From NCBI GenBank assembly GCA_021234535.1, contig CM037850.1:19642446-19706445 (forward strand): DNA of 64,000 bases. Direction: 5' to 3'. How positions within the stretch are numbered: the first letter of the stretch is position 1; each line of letters begins with the position of its first letter. The DNA comes from Stichopus chloronotus. Lineage: Eukaryota; Echinodermata; Holothuroidea; Aspidochirotida; Stichopodidae. The translations under genes and the position numbers were made by a program. Below are positions 38,385 to 51,601 of the stretch, piece by piece. The notes under the pieces were generated by a model that ran no database searches, was not told the origin of the DNA, and saw only the letters and a list, made by a program, of their open reading frames with translations.

Positions 38385-39461
38385 TTGAAAGCATGGACAA
38401 CTCAACTTCACACTTTTCAGTGCCTTTTCGAAGTCGCACAACTATGTACTAAGTGCCTATACACATCAGGCAACTCGACGTCCGAAGTTGACTATTCAGA
38501 CAGCTCATCAGATATGGCATCTCGGGTAGAAGACAAGTGTGAAATTGAAAGCTTGTATAGCCTACCATTCGTAACACTTTTCTCGTGTTCAGTGGAGATT
38601 GGCTACTGGATATAAAATAGAAAAGCACATCCATGTTTCATTCTACTAAAAAAAAAACATGGATGGGGAGGGGTTTCTATAGGGTTTGTGTTTTCATTTC
38701 TGAAGTATAGGCTGAGTAAGAGCTAGGAGCATGAAAGTTATTAACATTAGCCCACTCCCTTATTCTAAGGCCTAAACTTAGTGACTGAGCAGCCTAGTGA
38801 ATTAAAGACCTAAGAGCAGGCTACCTGCCACAGTAGACTTTTAAATGCCTACAGAGAAATTGGTAAAAGAACATGTGAGTGAAGTTGTGAGTGGAATAAT
38901 GGTTAGTAACAGTAATAACCGATAACAGTAATTGCTTTCAATGTTTGAAGAAGAAATACATGAGAGAATTTATCTTGCTCTTTGCTCTTCGTGTACTGTA
39001 CGAGTAAACTCAGTGCCACTAGTTTCTGCAAGTGTTTTTGTTAATATTTGGACAAGCGGAGAATTCCTATATATTTTGTACAAGAAGCACTTCCTTGCTT
39101 TGTCGTGCTGGCAAAGACTCATTCCTTGGACCATTCCTGTTCCTTTCATGCCTATGTCGACATCTAAGTTTTATTTAATTTGCCGATGATACGACTCTCT
39201 GTTTACAAATCTCTTTATGATGTAATACCAATTTGTGAATCCGCTCACGTTTTAATCACTGAACAGAATCCTATCACATTTTAATTACTTAACAGCTAAG
39301 GAATGAATTTTGAATGACATTTAAGTTGTGTGTGAGATAGTAATTGTAGTCTAATTATTTTACATTCAGTAAATTCATATGTGCTTTATATTGCCAATGT
39401 TCTTTTAAATATTCTCTTGTGAATACACTGAAGTTATATATGAATTAAATTATTACGGATG

Positions 39462-39505
39462 ATTCAAGTTTACAGACTGATAATCCAAGATTATCTAGTG
39501 AGAAA
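39462..39505. repeat. Outlying copy of the GATAA palindromic repeat
   Basis: Two units, one reading GATAATCCAAGATTATC, lie about 1.7 kb from the main array. Confidence 0.55.
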
Positions 39506-42500
39506 CCGGATTATCGAGTTATTGCACATGAGAGTTGTCATCGTCATGGGACTTGTCAATTACCTGTGACAAATTCAGTGGCCTTTGTAAAGTATATGTA
39601 GTCTTTCACCGTAGAGACATTCGAATACCAAGATACTTTATTTTAATTAAATATATTTCTGTTTGAAGTAAGGCTACTCTGGGCAAGTCAGCTTCACAGT
39701 AAAATAAATTTTACAAAATTATTGGTTACCAATTGGAGGGGGACCTGATAGCCCGGAAGGTGTCAGATGGCCTTGCAACCACCCCTGAAAAGAATATAAC
39801 TATTACGTACACATTGTACTGATTTTGCATTCAAAGAATGGTGGTTTAATTATTGTTATACCCTTCATACTAAATTTATAAAAGTTCTACAAACGCTGTG
39901 GCTCCCAAGGACTTCATGCATAAATAGAGTTGGGGGAAGATATGTCAATTGAATTTTTTAGTTTCAATTCGCTTAGACGAATTATTCTTGAACAACAACT
40001 AAGTGAATTTCTATCTGTAAAAAACGTATTTCTGGAATAAGCATTTTGAATAATGTATAGTTCTGTGGTCACAGATCGTGGTTTTAAAAGATGCCATTTT
40101 CTGTAAAATAAATTCCTCACTTGCCCTTCACATTAAAGGAATACACATAAAATTCGTGCATCTTTGGGATTGCTTCATAATTGTTTACATGTATCGAAAG
40201 AGCAAACGAACTGAAACCGCAGGACAAACGTCACAGGACTTGCGTTGCAACATGTATAGGATATGTTCAAAACAAATGTCTCAAAATTAAATCGCCTGCC
40301 AATCTGGGAGTACATGCGTTTGCGCTATGATGGTCTCTTTGAAGACTGAGAATACAAGATAAGATTATTAATGGTATGGCGAGTTTTAGTGAAGTGTTGT
40401 GCTTTTGGATATTTTATAGGGTGTCACGAATGGACTTTTCGTGATTGCTAGATTGGATATGAAACAAAGTTCCTGTCTGGTCAACATAGATAATGTGTAA
40501 GCAAAGGGACAAGCAATGAAATAAACCACGTTACTAGGTTCACAATTAAAATTAAGTAGTCTTCTTATATGGTGTGCATATGTGTAGGCCTAATTGTTAC
40601 CTTAACTCTACTGATAAATACTGTTGATATTTTAACGAACAAAATCCCATGTTAAAAGCCTAAGAGACGCATAAAACACATACTCAAGAATATTATGTGG
40701 GAACTTAGCCAAGGGAAATGAAAATTTCGGCCTTGTTTTCTGCCTACACATATTCTATTTGTGTATCAGAAGGTACTGCATGGTAGTTCTGAGGCCCACG
40801 TTACTTACACAACTACAAGTTTTAGATGAATATCAGCAGTTTTACTGTGAACTACCAATGAAGTATTTTTCCTTATTTTAAGTTAAATAGCACATTGGAA
40901 CACAGTAGCTACTCCCTGTAAAGTATAGTGATGAGATATAAACGAGAAATGTTACAGCACAGCAAACTCTATTACATTTTGGGAGTATTAAAATTTTGCT
41001 GTTGGTCGATAGCTTGACAAACATACATGGAGTATACAACTTGAGTTTACGTCGCTGCATATATTCCATTCTGGACAGTATACTGTACAACAGAAGTTCT
41101 TTGTTTGTTCCTTTCACACCTGACCATACAATTGATTATTTTGGAATTGCTGCATACATTGCATGGGTGTTGAGTCACATGCATACCTCATTGTAAAGGT
41201 CAGTTCTTTCTCTTTAGTCATTGTCTTTTGTTGAGGGTTAAACTTCAAACTGTTGCCAAAACAAATACACATGCCAAATCTGTATTAAATACAAACAAAT
41301 TTGTGATAAAGCGCGTACGCTTGTTTTGTCACTATTTCAGCATGTTTATTTGTAACCAAGATCAAAATTTCCTCTGCACTTATTTTCCAATCAATTTGAA
41401 AAGTCTCACGACTTGAAAAGATATCAACTCTTCAATCGAAACCTTCATAAAGTGATATCGAATAAATTCAATTATTGCAAGAGCAAAGCTGCTGAGTATT
41501 TTCCAAGTTAAATATCTTGTATAATATCTTGAGTGTTGGACCATTAGCCTTTATTACATGCTCAAGGCTTAAAGAACACACTCTTTTGGGTATCCCAGTG
41601 ACAATTGTTGATTATTCATTTCATGAATTGCCTATTGGTTTCAATTTTCTTTAATTACTTGTAGGCCAACTGGTTTCCCTACTTCACCAGTTATTCAACA
41701 TTTACCTCCACTAGGTAACCAACTGGTATATCTAGCTGTATTGGGCTATCAAAATTGTTGTAGACCTACATACGATCGAGTTCACTGGTATTTAAACAGA
41801 TACCAGCTGACTCACAGTGAGTAAACAGGCATATGTTTTGTCACAGTAATACATGTTAAATAAAAAAAGCTTTTATTATCTGTTGAACATGTAGCTTAAC
41901 TTTTACAACAGAGAGGTTACATGTTGTAACAGTAGGTTTGCCAGCTCATGAGGCCTACTTACAGCTAGCTTATAGCTAGGTAGTATACATGTTCTAAAAG
42001 TCATTTATAGTATGTCTATAATATATAATTAACTGTTGTAACAGGAAACTTACTGTGACGTATTCCAGGAAAGATTATAATTACCTGTTGAATCTCACAA
42101 TTTGAAAGCAGGTAAATTCCTTATTTAACAGACAGTTGGTTGTGGAGAATTAAGTCTTAGAACCATCAACATTTACTTCAGTGGTAGTTGCTGCTAGCTG
42201 TTTAATATGTTACATGCTAAAACTACTGACGAATATTATGAAGTGTAAGACTAATGTCAGTCTTTCTAGTGCAGTAATGTGGTGCCCGTGGATTCATGTT
42301 TCATTTGTTCTTCAATACAAAAATGAATCATGTCCACAACAAGAAATGAAGATACATGTGTGTAATAATTTTGACAGTTCCGCAACTGTGCATGTCAACT
42401 TCAGCAGGATTGTTACGTCACTGTGAGATATTGTGTTTGCAGGGAGAGGATTTCGTTTCCTTTCCTTTCGTTTCTTTTTGAAAAGCCTTCCAGTCCAAGC

Positions 42501-45187
42501 ACTTCCACTGACGTAACGTTAAAGTGAAATTCACACACAGTGCACAAGGAAGTACGTCTCACAAATTGATGTAGATTGAATGATTGAATGATCCAAGTTT
42601 TATTGATTTGGTGATTCGAATCTCACATGACCTACGTGTGACAAAAACGAGTGAATTACCATTCTCCAATTTACAGATTCTGAAATACCATTAACTTACT
42701 CCAGTTACTCAATTAACTCCAATAGCTTATTGGAACAGGAAATTCCAGATTTATTCTAGCATGTTCTGTTCACAGTGTAAAGAAGACTAGCCTATAAACA
42801 TTATTCTAATTACAACCTACGTTTAGGAGTCATTTTCATGGTTCAACTGGATGAGCTGCCAGTCGTTTTTTATAAATTGAGAAGAAAAGAATGTCATCTG
42901 AAAGAAAAAAAGAGTGGAACAGTGTGATAAAAAACCTTGCATCCAAAGCATTCATTTACAAATCAGAGCAGAAAATCTAATTACACAAGTTCATTTCATG
43001 CGGTGACGCTTCTAGAAAGGTTTTACCAAAGAAATTTTGCATGGTCAGCAAGTGTTAAAAAATGAGGGCATGAACCCTAACTCAAGGTCTCTCATTAAAA
43101 AGTGGAATACGTTTAAACAGCAAACTGCTGCATGGCCCCTGGTATGAATTCATACCAAAAAAACAATTCTTCTAAGAAGATTTTAAATAGAGGTTACCTG
43201 GTCACAGGAAAGACTCTGAAATTCAAAACTTAGCTGAAAGCCCTTTAAGTCCTGAATAAGCAGGAAAAAAAATCCAACCTGCTTCCATGTTACGCAGGCA
43301 CTCTAATGTGAAAGTGTAGATCACCTGATGCCCCCAATGATGGCGAGACCCAAGTGGTGACCCAAATAATTGTACCCAAAGTGTATCAAAGTAAGATACT
43401 AGAAACGACACATAAAACTCCCCGGGGCTGGCAACCTAGCTGTGACATTTTTTTTCTAGTTCATTGTTATTTTTTCTGGTTTACGGTCACAGTGAAGTAG
43501 TAGACAAGGCCATTTAACTACAGAGCTCCAAATGGAACTTATTTCCAGTATTTGCAGTTGCAAACCCATTCAGTTGAGTTCAATTTGAGTGTGCATTTCC
43601 ATCACTTAGACCAAAGAAAGGTAGTCAACCAGTATAGGTATGTGGTTCCACTAGATTTGCTTTTCTCCTCTCCAATGCTAAAATACCAGTTATAGCTAAA
43701 CATTAATCAAGTTCTTTACTCTGGTGCTACTGCTACTACCAAATCCCATACAACCAGTTCAAGGATTCAAAGTCAGTTAAGTATGCCTGTAATTCAACAC
43801 TGTTATTCCAGCCATCGCCTGCTTAGGTACATATTTATTTCCATTATTTTCTTTTGCTATTTCGTAACACTGTTTATTTCATCCATTGCACAGTAATTTT
43901 CAGTTCTACGTTGACATACTGTCTGTTGTGACTTGTTTTCCAGATTAAACTTGCAACAAACGTACAAGCAAAAAAAAAAAAAAAAAAATGAAAACACCAA
44001 TTTGGGTATCAATAGGTGCCTACCATAAGATTATTTACTTTTTTATTCTTTTTTCTTTTTTCTATTGTGAGTTGCTAATAACAAAACCCAAGGCAGATCA
44101 ATAAGCTGTTACGTTTGTTTCTGACAAAATTTGCCGATATTTAGAAAGTGTCATTTATGTACCTCATTTTTTTTTTCTGCTGATGTTGCTGCTACTTGTA
44201 TTCATTCACTGTATCTGCTGAAATATTGTCCAAAGTTGCATAACAATTTTCCATACTGTATAGACCTACTTCAGTGCAAACACATTCCAACTTACCCTAG
44301 TTTATTTTGCCAAAGTTCAAGTTTTGGAAAAGACAAAATGGATATATTTGCCCAAGTAGCGTATTCGCCAAAAGGAATTTTAGTAAGTTTTCGGAAGAAC
44401 CGACAATCCAACACAGTATGCCAACCGAATTTTTCACCTTTTTTACGTGGAGCACAACAAGTTCATAGTTTGTCAGAGTTTACCAAATTTCTTGATTCAT
44501 ATGAAAAAAGAAAAACTTTATCGGTACTCTCCTTCCATCAAGACGAACAGTGAGGTTCCTTGAGTAAACAAACAAATGGCTGAATGCAAGTAAAGTACAC
44601 AAACACATTTTGCGTAGTATGTACCTTTTACCTATGTCTGTGTACAAAGTAAATACTCGATCTCCACCAAGTTACAATGAATATTGTCACTCTTGTATCA
44701 TAACGTGATCTAAGTCTATTAACGTCTCTTTTGTACATATGGAACTTCCCTCAAAGGCTACCCTTACGACCGTTGATATAATGACCTATTTTTGATGATG
44801 AGGCCAAGAATAGTGTCCTAATGACGGTATCTTTCTCATTTTATCTCTTCAATTCACCTCAGTCTTAATTCACATTTCAAAGCTTTGGATATACCATTCA
44901 CTTGCACTGTCAGTTTACAATACTTTTAAGCTTCCATCTATGATTCTTCTCTTAGACACCAGATAAATTACTTGACTTAGGCCTGGTCACAATTCTGATC
45001 ATATCACTGTGTGTGCTGGACAGTTTCTTTTTCTTTCTCTGTACTTCAAGTTTGTGTAACCGTCACGAAGAGGACCCATGATCTAAAATTGTGTCTCCCA
45101 TCAAAATTTAAGGTCAAGGCTTCCTACTGAGGGAAGACCGCTATCGTTCCAGAAAGTAACATTTCGCCCAGTTCCTCCAATGTCTTT
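39506..45187. other. Intergenic, no gene seen
   Basis: No supported exon. Variants of TACCTGTTGTAAC occur around 41915-42095. An open frame of 140 codons at 44131-44553 has no recognisable similarity, splice support or domain. Confidence 0.4.
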
Positions 45188-45220
45188 TATCTCATCGCCC
45201 TATAGGGGCTAGATGAGATA
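45188..45220. repeat. Hairpin, second copy of the element end at 1725
   Basis: The arms TATCTCATC and GATGAGATA enclose GCCC-TATA-GGGGC. It is followed by TTGTAGTCACTTGG, compared with TTGTGGTCAGTTTGG after the copy at 1725-1767. Confidence 0.6.
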
Positions 45221-45276
45221 TTGTAGTCACTTGGATAGTGGAGCTATATATTATACTGTGCCCCCATGAGAGATTG

Positions 45277-45290
45277 GTTGCCATGGAAAC
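45277..45290. promoter_or_regulatory. X-box-like (RFX) inverted repeat
   Basis: GTTGCCATGGAAAC fits the RFX X-box pattern of two half-sites around a short centre. It lies inside a repeat-rich region, so it may belong to the repeat and not regulate a gene. Confidence 0.35.
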
Positions 45291-45429
45291 GCTTGGAGGG
45301 GATGAGTAGCGACACCCCAGGGGTACCCCATGGTAGAGTGACCATGGGTACAGGAGGGTCCTTTGGGGTGGTATAAATGAAAACGTGTCCGTGCCAATGC
45401 GTGTGCGTGCGGGTGTGTGTGTGCTTCCG

Positions 45430-46140
45430 GACCTGTCCAAATTGTGGTTTTTCCAGAATAGTTTGAAAAGCATATGAGCGATTAAGTTGAAACTTGGTAA
45501 GGTTGTGCACGATGCCAATATGTGCAAGTTGTATTAGTTGTATGGTAAATTAAGTCAAATTTGCTGATTTTTGAGAACAAAATCTATTTTGCCCCAAAAT
45601 TGCTATTTCCAGCATACCTTGAGAAGTATTTAAGAATGTAATGTAAACGTTTGCAAAAAATTACCTGAGAATGAAAAATTTCATGGTATACCGCTTTTGT
45701 AGTAAAGAAAGTGAAATTTTTGAGAAAAAAAAGCCAATTTTGCCCCAAAATTTGTATTTCCAGCATATCTTGAGAACTATTAGATCAATTAAGTTACAGT
45801 TTTGTTAGTACTTACCTGCGAACACATTGCTTAACATAATATTGCTGTAATGGTAAATCGAGTCAAATTTGCTGGCTTTTGAGAAAAAAGCCAATTTTGC
45901 CCCAAATTGCTATTTCCAGCATATCGTGAGAAATATTTGAGCATGTAATGCACAATTTTGCAAAAACTTACATGAGAATGAAATATTCAAGGTATATTGA
46001 TCACTTTGGGCGTACAGAGAGTGAAATTTGCTGATTTTTTAGGGAAAAAAAGCCAATTTTGCCCCAAAATTTGTATTTCCAGCATATCTTGAGAACTATT
46101 AATCCATTTAACTTAATGTTTTGTAAGTACTTAGCAATGA
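45430..46140. repeat. Tandem array of about five 155-bp monomers
   Basis: The block TTTTGCCCCAAAATT, then TATTTCCAGCATATCTTGAG, recurs with GCCCC at 45591, 45742, 45899 and 46061, and a more decayed form lies near 45436. Spacing is 151 to 162 bp. Alternate monomers resemble each other more (AGTCAAATTTGCTG against AGTGAAATTT starts), so the array has a dimeric pattern. Confidence 0.75.
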
Positions 46141-48371
46141 ACTATTACAAATTCCTATGTGCAGGCCGTGTATTTAAATCAATGTACATGTTGGCGATGA
46201 GATACGTCACTCCGTGGATTGCCCTCTTGTTTAAATTGCACTTTTGATACATTTCCATCTAAAGAAAAATGACAATGCCCCTAGGGAAACTTGAGGCATC
46301 TTCGTGCAGCACTGAAGGAGGACTTTAAGTTGATCTTGTCCTCTTCGCTGATTAAAATAAGAGTTCAGCAACTGAAGAGGTTACAAGGCATAAAACAGAC
46401 ACACTGAAGGTATGGGTACTCATATATCAACTTGCAGCTGGGATAGCACCGACGAGATCTTCTTGTTACCATGATCTCCAGCACGTTCATGGAGAATGTC
46501 ATCATCTTCCTTCATCATCACCTACATCGAGATTGCTGCAGCTCTTATCATCATATTTATTCCGTCCATAATATGATTCTACCCTGTATCTTTTGGAAAT
46601 AGCTTTCAATAAGTGCATTATAGAGAGGTAGGAAATGCCACATGATATGTGTTGTCCGTCTAGTAGCAAATTTCATTTTCAGTCATAAAAAAGTGAGCGA
46701 TCATGTTTTGATTATCGAATCAACACTATCAATTTGTTTGAAAAAAAAAAAAAAAAACAGTAAAGACTTTATACTCCTCAACCTCTATACTTCCAAAACA
46801 TTTTAAGTGTATAATCGTAGTATGCATGTGGAAGAAAGTGTTGACGTTGATGATTGCACCAAAGCTATTGCTCTAAAATACAAGTAGTACGTTTATTCAT
46901 GGAACAATTGACTCGTGCATCTTATTCAGAGTCTTACCGCTTCCGTTTAAAAAAATGTTAGAGGTTGGCCAATCACGACGATAATTCAATGAAAGAGATA
47001 TGTTTGTATGGATCTGACAACGTAAGGATACAAGTACTATTGAATATACTTAGAAAGTAACAATAGCCTAATAGATAGTAACATTTTCTCCCGTTCCCGT
47101 TCCATGGTTCCTACTTCCATCCTCACCTTAGAAAAACCTCGTATATGTAGGAAATGTAGTCACCACACATTTTGTACAAATTTTAAATACATTATAAAGT
47201 ATAAAGTTCCTTTCAAAATCAAGGAAAAAATAGAGGTTTTCACTTCAGAGAAATCTCTTAAGAGAAAGGTAACTGTTGCACTCCCTTTGTCGCATCCGTT
47301 TTGTGATATCCAAGCACAGCATGCCATTCGAGGATACCATCATGTTGATTATTTGGTCGGATGACACAGAACTTTATTGGCAGATGGAAATAAAACATTA
47401 AAACTCAGAGGATAGCGGGCTGAATGTTATTCCTTTAGAAAGTTAATTTACATTCGTTTTTAGTAATGACAGTATTTGTAGCACAATCTTGACTAGGTTA
47501 CATTGTTTTGATTTTTCGTTATGGAGAGGGCGGAGAATGAAACGGAAAGACTGTCTTAAATTAGACTGAGTTCAATAAATACAACAACAGTGCGTAAATA
47601 ATTATACAATACTTTTTTTTTTTTACTCACAGAACCAATATGCTTCCTCTGTCCGTCCTGGTACTTGGCACGTATATGGGGCTTGCCATGACCTGTATTG
47701 GCATGTCCAGCCTTTTACCACCAAACGGTACTTATGCGTGTGTAGCTGATGCAAGCAACCTACGGTATGAGGACCACTTGCGACATGTATAAAAAAAAAT
47801 AGAGCAAAATCGTCAGTGCAAAAAAAAAAACAAAACAAAAACAAAAAACATCTCATTGAATGCTGTCAGGTAGCTATAGGCCAATATTTCTCATTTCTTC
47901 TCAACAATACTAGCCTGTATTGAGATGATATTTTTCGTGAATTAAGATGAAATTAACTGCAGCTTGAAAGTACTTACAATTAAAGTTTTGAAATAGCAAC
48001 GGGGTGTTGGTAAAATGTGGCATTCCTCATATCTGGCTCGTTTCATAAATATGTTGCCCACGTACCTCTGCTGTATTGGTCGTAGTTGAAATGACCTTCG
48101 CAGTGTCTATAAAAAATGTGACTGCTTTTTGTTCACAAAACACCCATCAGTGACCAACAACCATCTGATAAAGTATTACACAATACTGTATTCAAACAAC
48201 CAAGAATGTAATTCCATAATGTGCATATACGGTGTAATGGCAACTGTATGTGATTGCATTGTTCACAACATGCCATCCAAATATATGCAAGTCCATGCAT
48301 TCTTAGTCATTTCATGCAGCATACTTAAAGGAAAATAGTGCTTTTGTTTTACAGGAAACATCCATAGTTTT
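46141..48371. other. Intergenic, no feature seen
   Basis: AT-rich with A homopolymers near 46740 and 47820. No supported exon. Confidence 0.4.
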
Positions 48372-48690
48372 AAAACCAATGTTTGTGGACGCAGAATGAT
48401 AGATTATTCCAATTAAGGAAGAACAGGGGTCTCCTTTTCAAGAAATAAGATTCTCACCGATAGAAACTCAGTTATTTGTTGCTCGACACTAATTTGTTCA
48501 CCCAAAATTTTCAAAATTCAAATGATGCATCTTCCGTTACTCATCACATGCATAGTGTCTTGAGGAGATGAAGCTTTGGTAGATGTATATCGATGAGACT
48601 GAATTGTTTAACAATGATTAACGCTATTTCTTTTGTATATCATGATGGTGTATTCTAAACGCCCTATTTCCCTTTAAATAACAAATAGAC
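48372..48690 (+). repeat. Dispersed repeat family B, copy 2
   Basis: It matches 23478-23700 in ordered blocks (ACCAATGTTTGTGGAC, TTCAAAATTCAAATGATG, TCTTGAGGAGATGA, CCCTATTTCCCTTTAAA). About 90 bp between the last two blocks have no counterpart in the first copy. Confidence 0.65.
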
Positions 48691-50494
48691 TACCACGAGA
48701 AAAGGTCCATTTACTCCACAGGTAAGTTTTTAACGATCAAAACTGTACACAATGAATGCATCATTGTTACAAAGATTATGAGAAAAGAAAAACAAGAAAA
48801 TACACCCTACATATCTAAAATCGTCCCAAGTAACCTTGTTTACATGATATAACAGTATTTTTTGAATAAAATATTTATCTTTCATTACTTGGAGTTTTCT
48901 CTTAGAAATGTGATAATCGTTGTACACTTCATGATTAATATACTGTACTTGCTTAAAATTTTGAAGACACTATCCGAAACACAATCATCATTTCCTTTAT
49001 GTGGAGGGCCCTAAAGTGCTCATTCGTGCATTTTAATATCTCGCATTATTACATCTTTTTATCTTTTCCTTTTTTTCATTCAGACCCATATAGTTTAAAA
49101 ATAAAAGGTGGGTGAAACTTTCATATCTTGCCCCCAAAAATACTAGCTAGCTGATCACTGCATTGGACCCTGCGTCAGCCTGAGGACGGGGCTCATTGTA
49201 AAGTAGTCATGTATGGTATAGTCCACAAAATGGAATCTCATACAATGTTTAGAGCTTGTTATGAAACATCCCTGCAATCAACTGTAGTGAGGGAATTTCC
49301 AAGTCTGTCAGTCGACGCGATCACGTGTTGTGCAGTTTGAGCTAACTCACCATTTACGTAGCTTAACCAAGATGTTTCCAGTTACCATCAAAGCACTTTG
49401 CTGACTACAGCAAGTCTGATTTCACATGCAATCAGTGAAGTAGCTTGGTTCTGTTAGGGCAAAATCATTGTCCCTATTATTGACTGCTTCACTGGGAGCT
49501 GGGGCCGCTCCCAGACTTCAAATCAGTCATTCAACAGATACGTAGCATGGGGAGAAGCCTAAGGGGATAGGGCATACGCTCCTTTTTCTAAAAAAAAAGG
49601 ATCATTTTCGCTCTTCTTAGTTTGCCAATTGACTATGGTGCAAAATAATATTTTGACACGTGCACCCATATGCATGAACCAACAAAATGGTTTAGGGGAC
49701 GAAAAATCGTATTGGAATGTAATAAGTGATGGCAGAAATGTCAGTATCCGTGATAAAACTGTGAAGTTGAAATTAATATAAGTGAAAACGTATAATTTCG
49801 TACACCTACACTGCAGTTCTGTCTTGATATCAATGTACTTTCTTGGAAGTGTAGGCTGGAAAGTGATATTTCCACAAGGTGGAAGCGGCATAAATGGAAA
49901 TAAAGTGTGACAATATCACCGACTCTTACATGCAAAAGACGGGTGGGCTATTAGTACTCTGACCCCACTGGCCTGCAACTTCAGTTTTGACATGGAATTC
50001 AAAAAAGCCTTCAAAGGCCCATGTAACAGGTATCTAACGCAAGGCATCTTTACCATTATGCCTGAACAATTTACACAGATATACTACGTACGCCTGTATA
50101 TTCAGAAGTGATTATTCATATGCAGGGCAACTGGGAAATAGCGTGTGTGTGTGCGTGTGTGTGTGTGTGTGGGGGGGGGTGTCTCATCATTAATAAGTTT
50201 TTCAGAAAGACGATAGTGACAAAATCTGAAATGCAGTATGATGGCGCGTTTCTGATATCTCAGTCTCACACTGCATTTTATGCCTTCAAAAGATGCAAAA
50301 CATTTTGGCAGATTGCATCTACTGTAAGTTTAGACCTAATTGGTAGTCAGGCATAAAATTTCACTCCGTGCATGTGAGCATTTTTTCTTTGTCTTTTCTC
50401 TGTCTTTGTCTCTTTATTTGTTTTTCTTTTTGGCTGTCATGTATTTGGAAAATTTTGGTATATCAAAAAGAAAATGTTATAATTGTAAAAAAAT

Positions 50495-50621
<127 letters not shown>

Positions 50622-50828
50622 AAATCAAGCGCCTGGGAATTCGTGACATGACTTCCTCCTCAATGGAGTGCGCATCAACGGATTTGACAGTAACTTCTAC
50701 ACACGAGCAACTTCTACACATCTTTAAATTATGGATCGATCCGATGGTAAGAACAAAACATAGGACATTGGCAAAGACGACATGGCGTTACTCTTACATT
50801 AAAATGGGATTCACTTCAACCTCACTCT

Positions 50829-51098
50829 TCTTTTGTTCTACTGAGGTGCAACTTGTTGCAAATTGTCATTGCCTTATAGGTCAGTTTTATCACCTCATGC
50901 TATGATAATCCACATGTTCTATTAAAAATCGTTCTCCTAAGGTAATTCAGGTGTGTCAATCCAATGTCTATGATTTCTTGAGCTGCCTGGCAAGGTGTAT
51001 TAGGTGTCAAGTCCATATGTAATACATGTGTAATCGTGCATGAAAGAGGGTATGTTGAAAACTTTAGCACGTTCAGTTGTAACGTCATGAAGGATGAT
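50829..51098 (-). repeat. Dispersed repeat family A, copy 4, inverted
   Basis: Its reverse complement carries ACCTCAGTAGAACAAAAG, TTGACACACCTGAATTACC, AATACACCTTGCCAGGCAGC and ACCCTCTTTCATGC, in the order seen in copy 3. It lies directly after the ATC microsatellite. Confidence 0.8.
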
Positions 51099-51436
51099 TC
51101 ATGCTAAGGTGATATGCACCTGATGAGAAAAATCCATTAAATATACGGTCACGTGAGCTCTTGGCAGCCTGTCAATAGCAAGTATGTGTTTATGAAATCA
51201 GTTTAAGTACTGTACTGTAAATAAAAGCCTGCTTGAAGTGCCATATTTTGGAAATGAGTCATCTTAAAAGTCACAGCACGTACTTGTTCAAAACGGCGAA
51301 ACCTAAAACTGTGATTATTGTTGACTATTTCGAACATATATGTAGTGCACTATACATATAGATTGCAAATTGACATTACATACCAGATTGTGAACAAAAT
51401 TGCCCTGTCACGGGACGCCACCATGAGCACCAGCTG

Positions 51437-51601
51437 GAAAGCTCCACTTCGAGAAGATTCGATTTGCCTCTTGAAAGAACTGTCTGACTAGCTTAAGACT
51501 CTAAGTTTAGCAGCGATCCCGTTTGGAGATTTCACTTCATGAATATACATGTATTGTTCACTGGAACGTTCCGAAACTCGAGAAGTTTCTAGAATAAAAG
51601 C
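51437..51601 (+). promoter_or_regulatory. Heat-shock-element cluster with TATA-like box
   Basis: A perfect three-part element TTCGAGAAGATTC lies at 51448-51460 and another, GAAGTTTCTAGAA, at 51582-51594. A partial one, GAACGTTCCGAAA, is at 51564-51576 and a two-part one, TTCATGAA, at 51536-51543. ATAAAAG follows directly at 51595. The layout is that of a heat-shock promoter read to the right. A donor-like AAAG|GTATAT lies near 51661. No heat-shock protein gene is visible downstream. Confidence 0.6.

Noticed and set aside
38256..38615. Plus-strand open frame of 119 codons with a proline run
   Set aside because: The run is the C18 homopolymer; the remainder has no coding character.
44131..44553. 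Plus-strand open frame of 140 codons
   Set aside because: No recognisable similarity or domain; it starts across a T homopolymer and has no supporting splice or promoter signals.
49559..49891. Minus-strand open frame of 110 codons
   Set aside because: Composition and context look noncoding; no similarity recognised.
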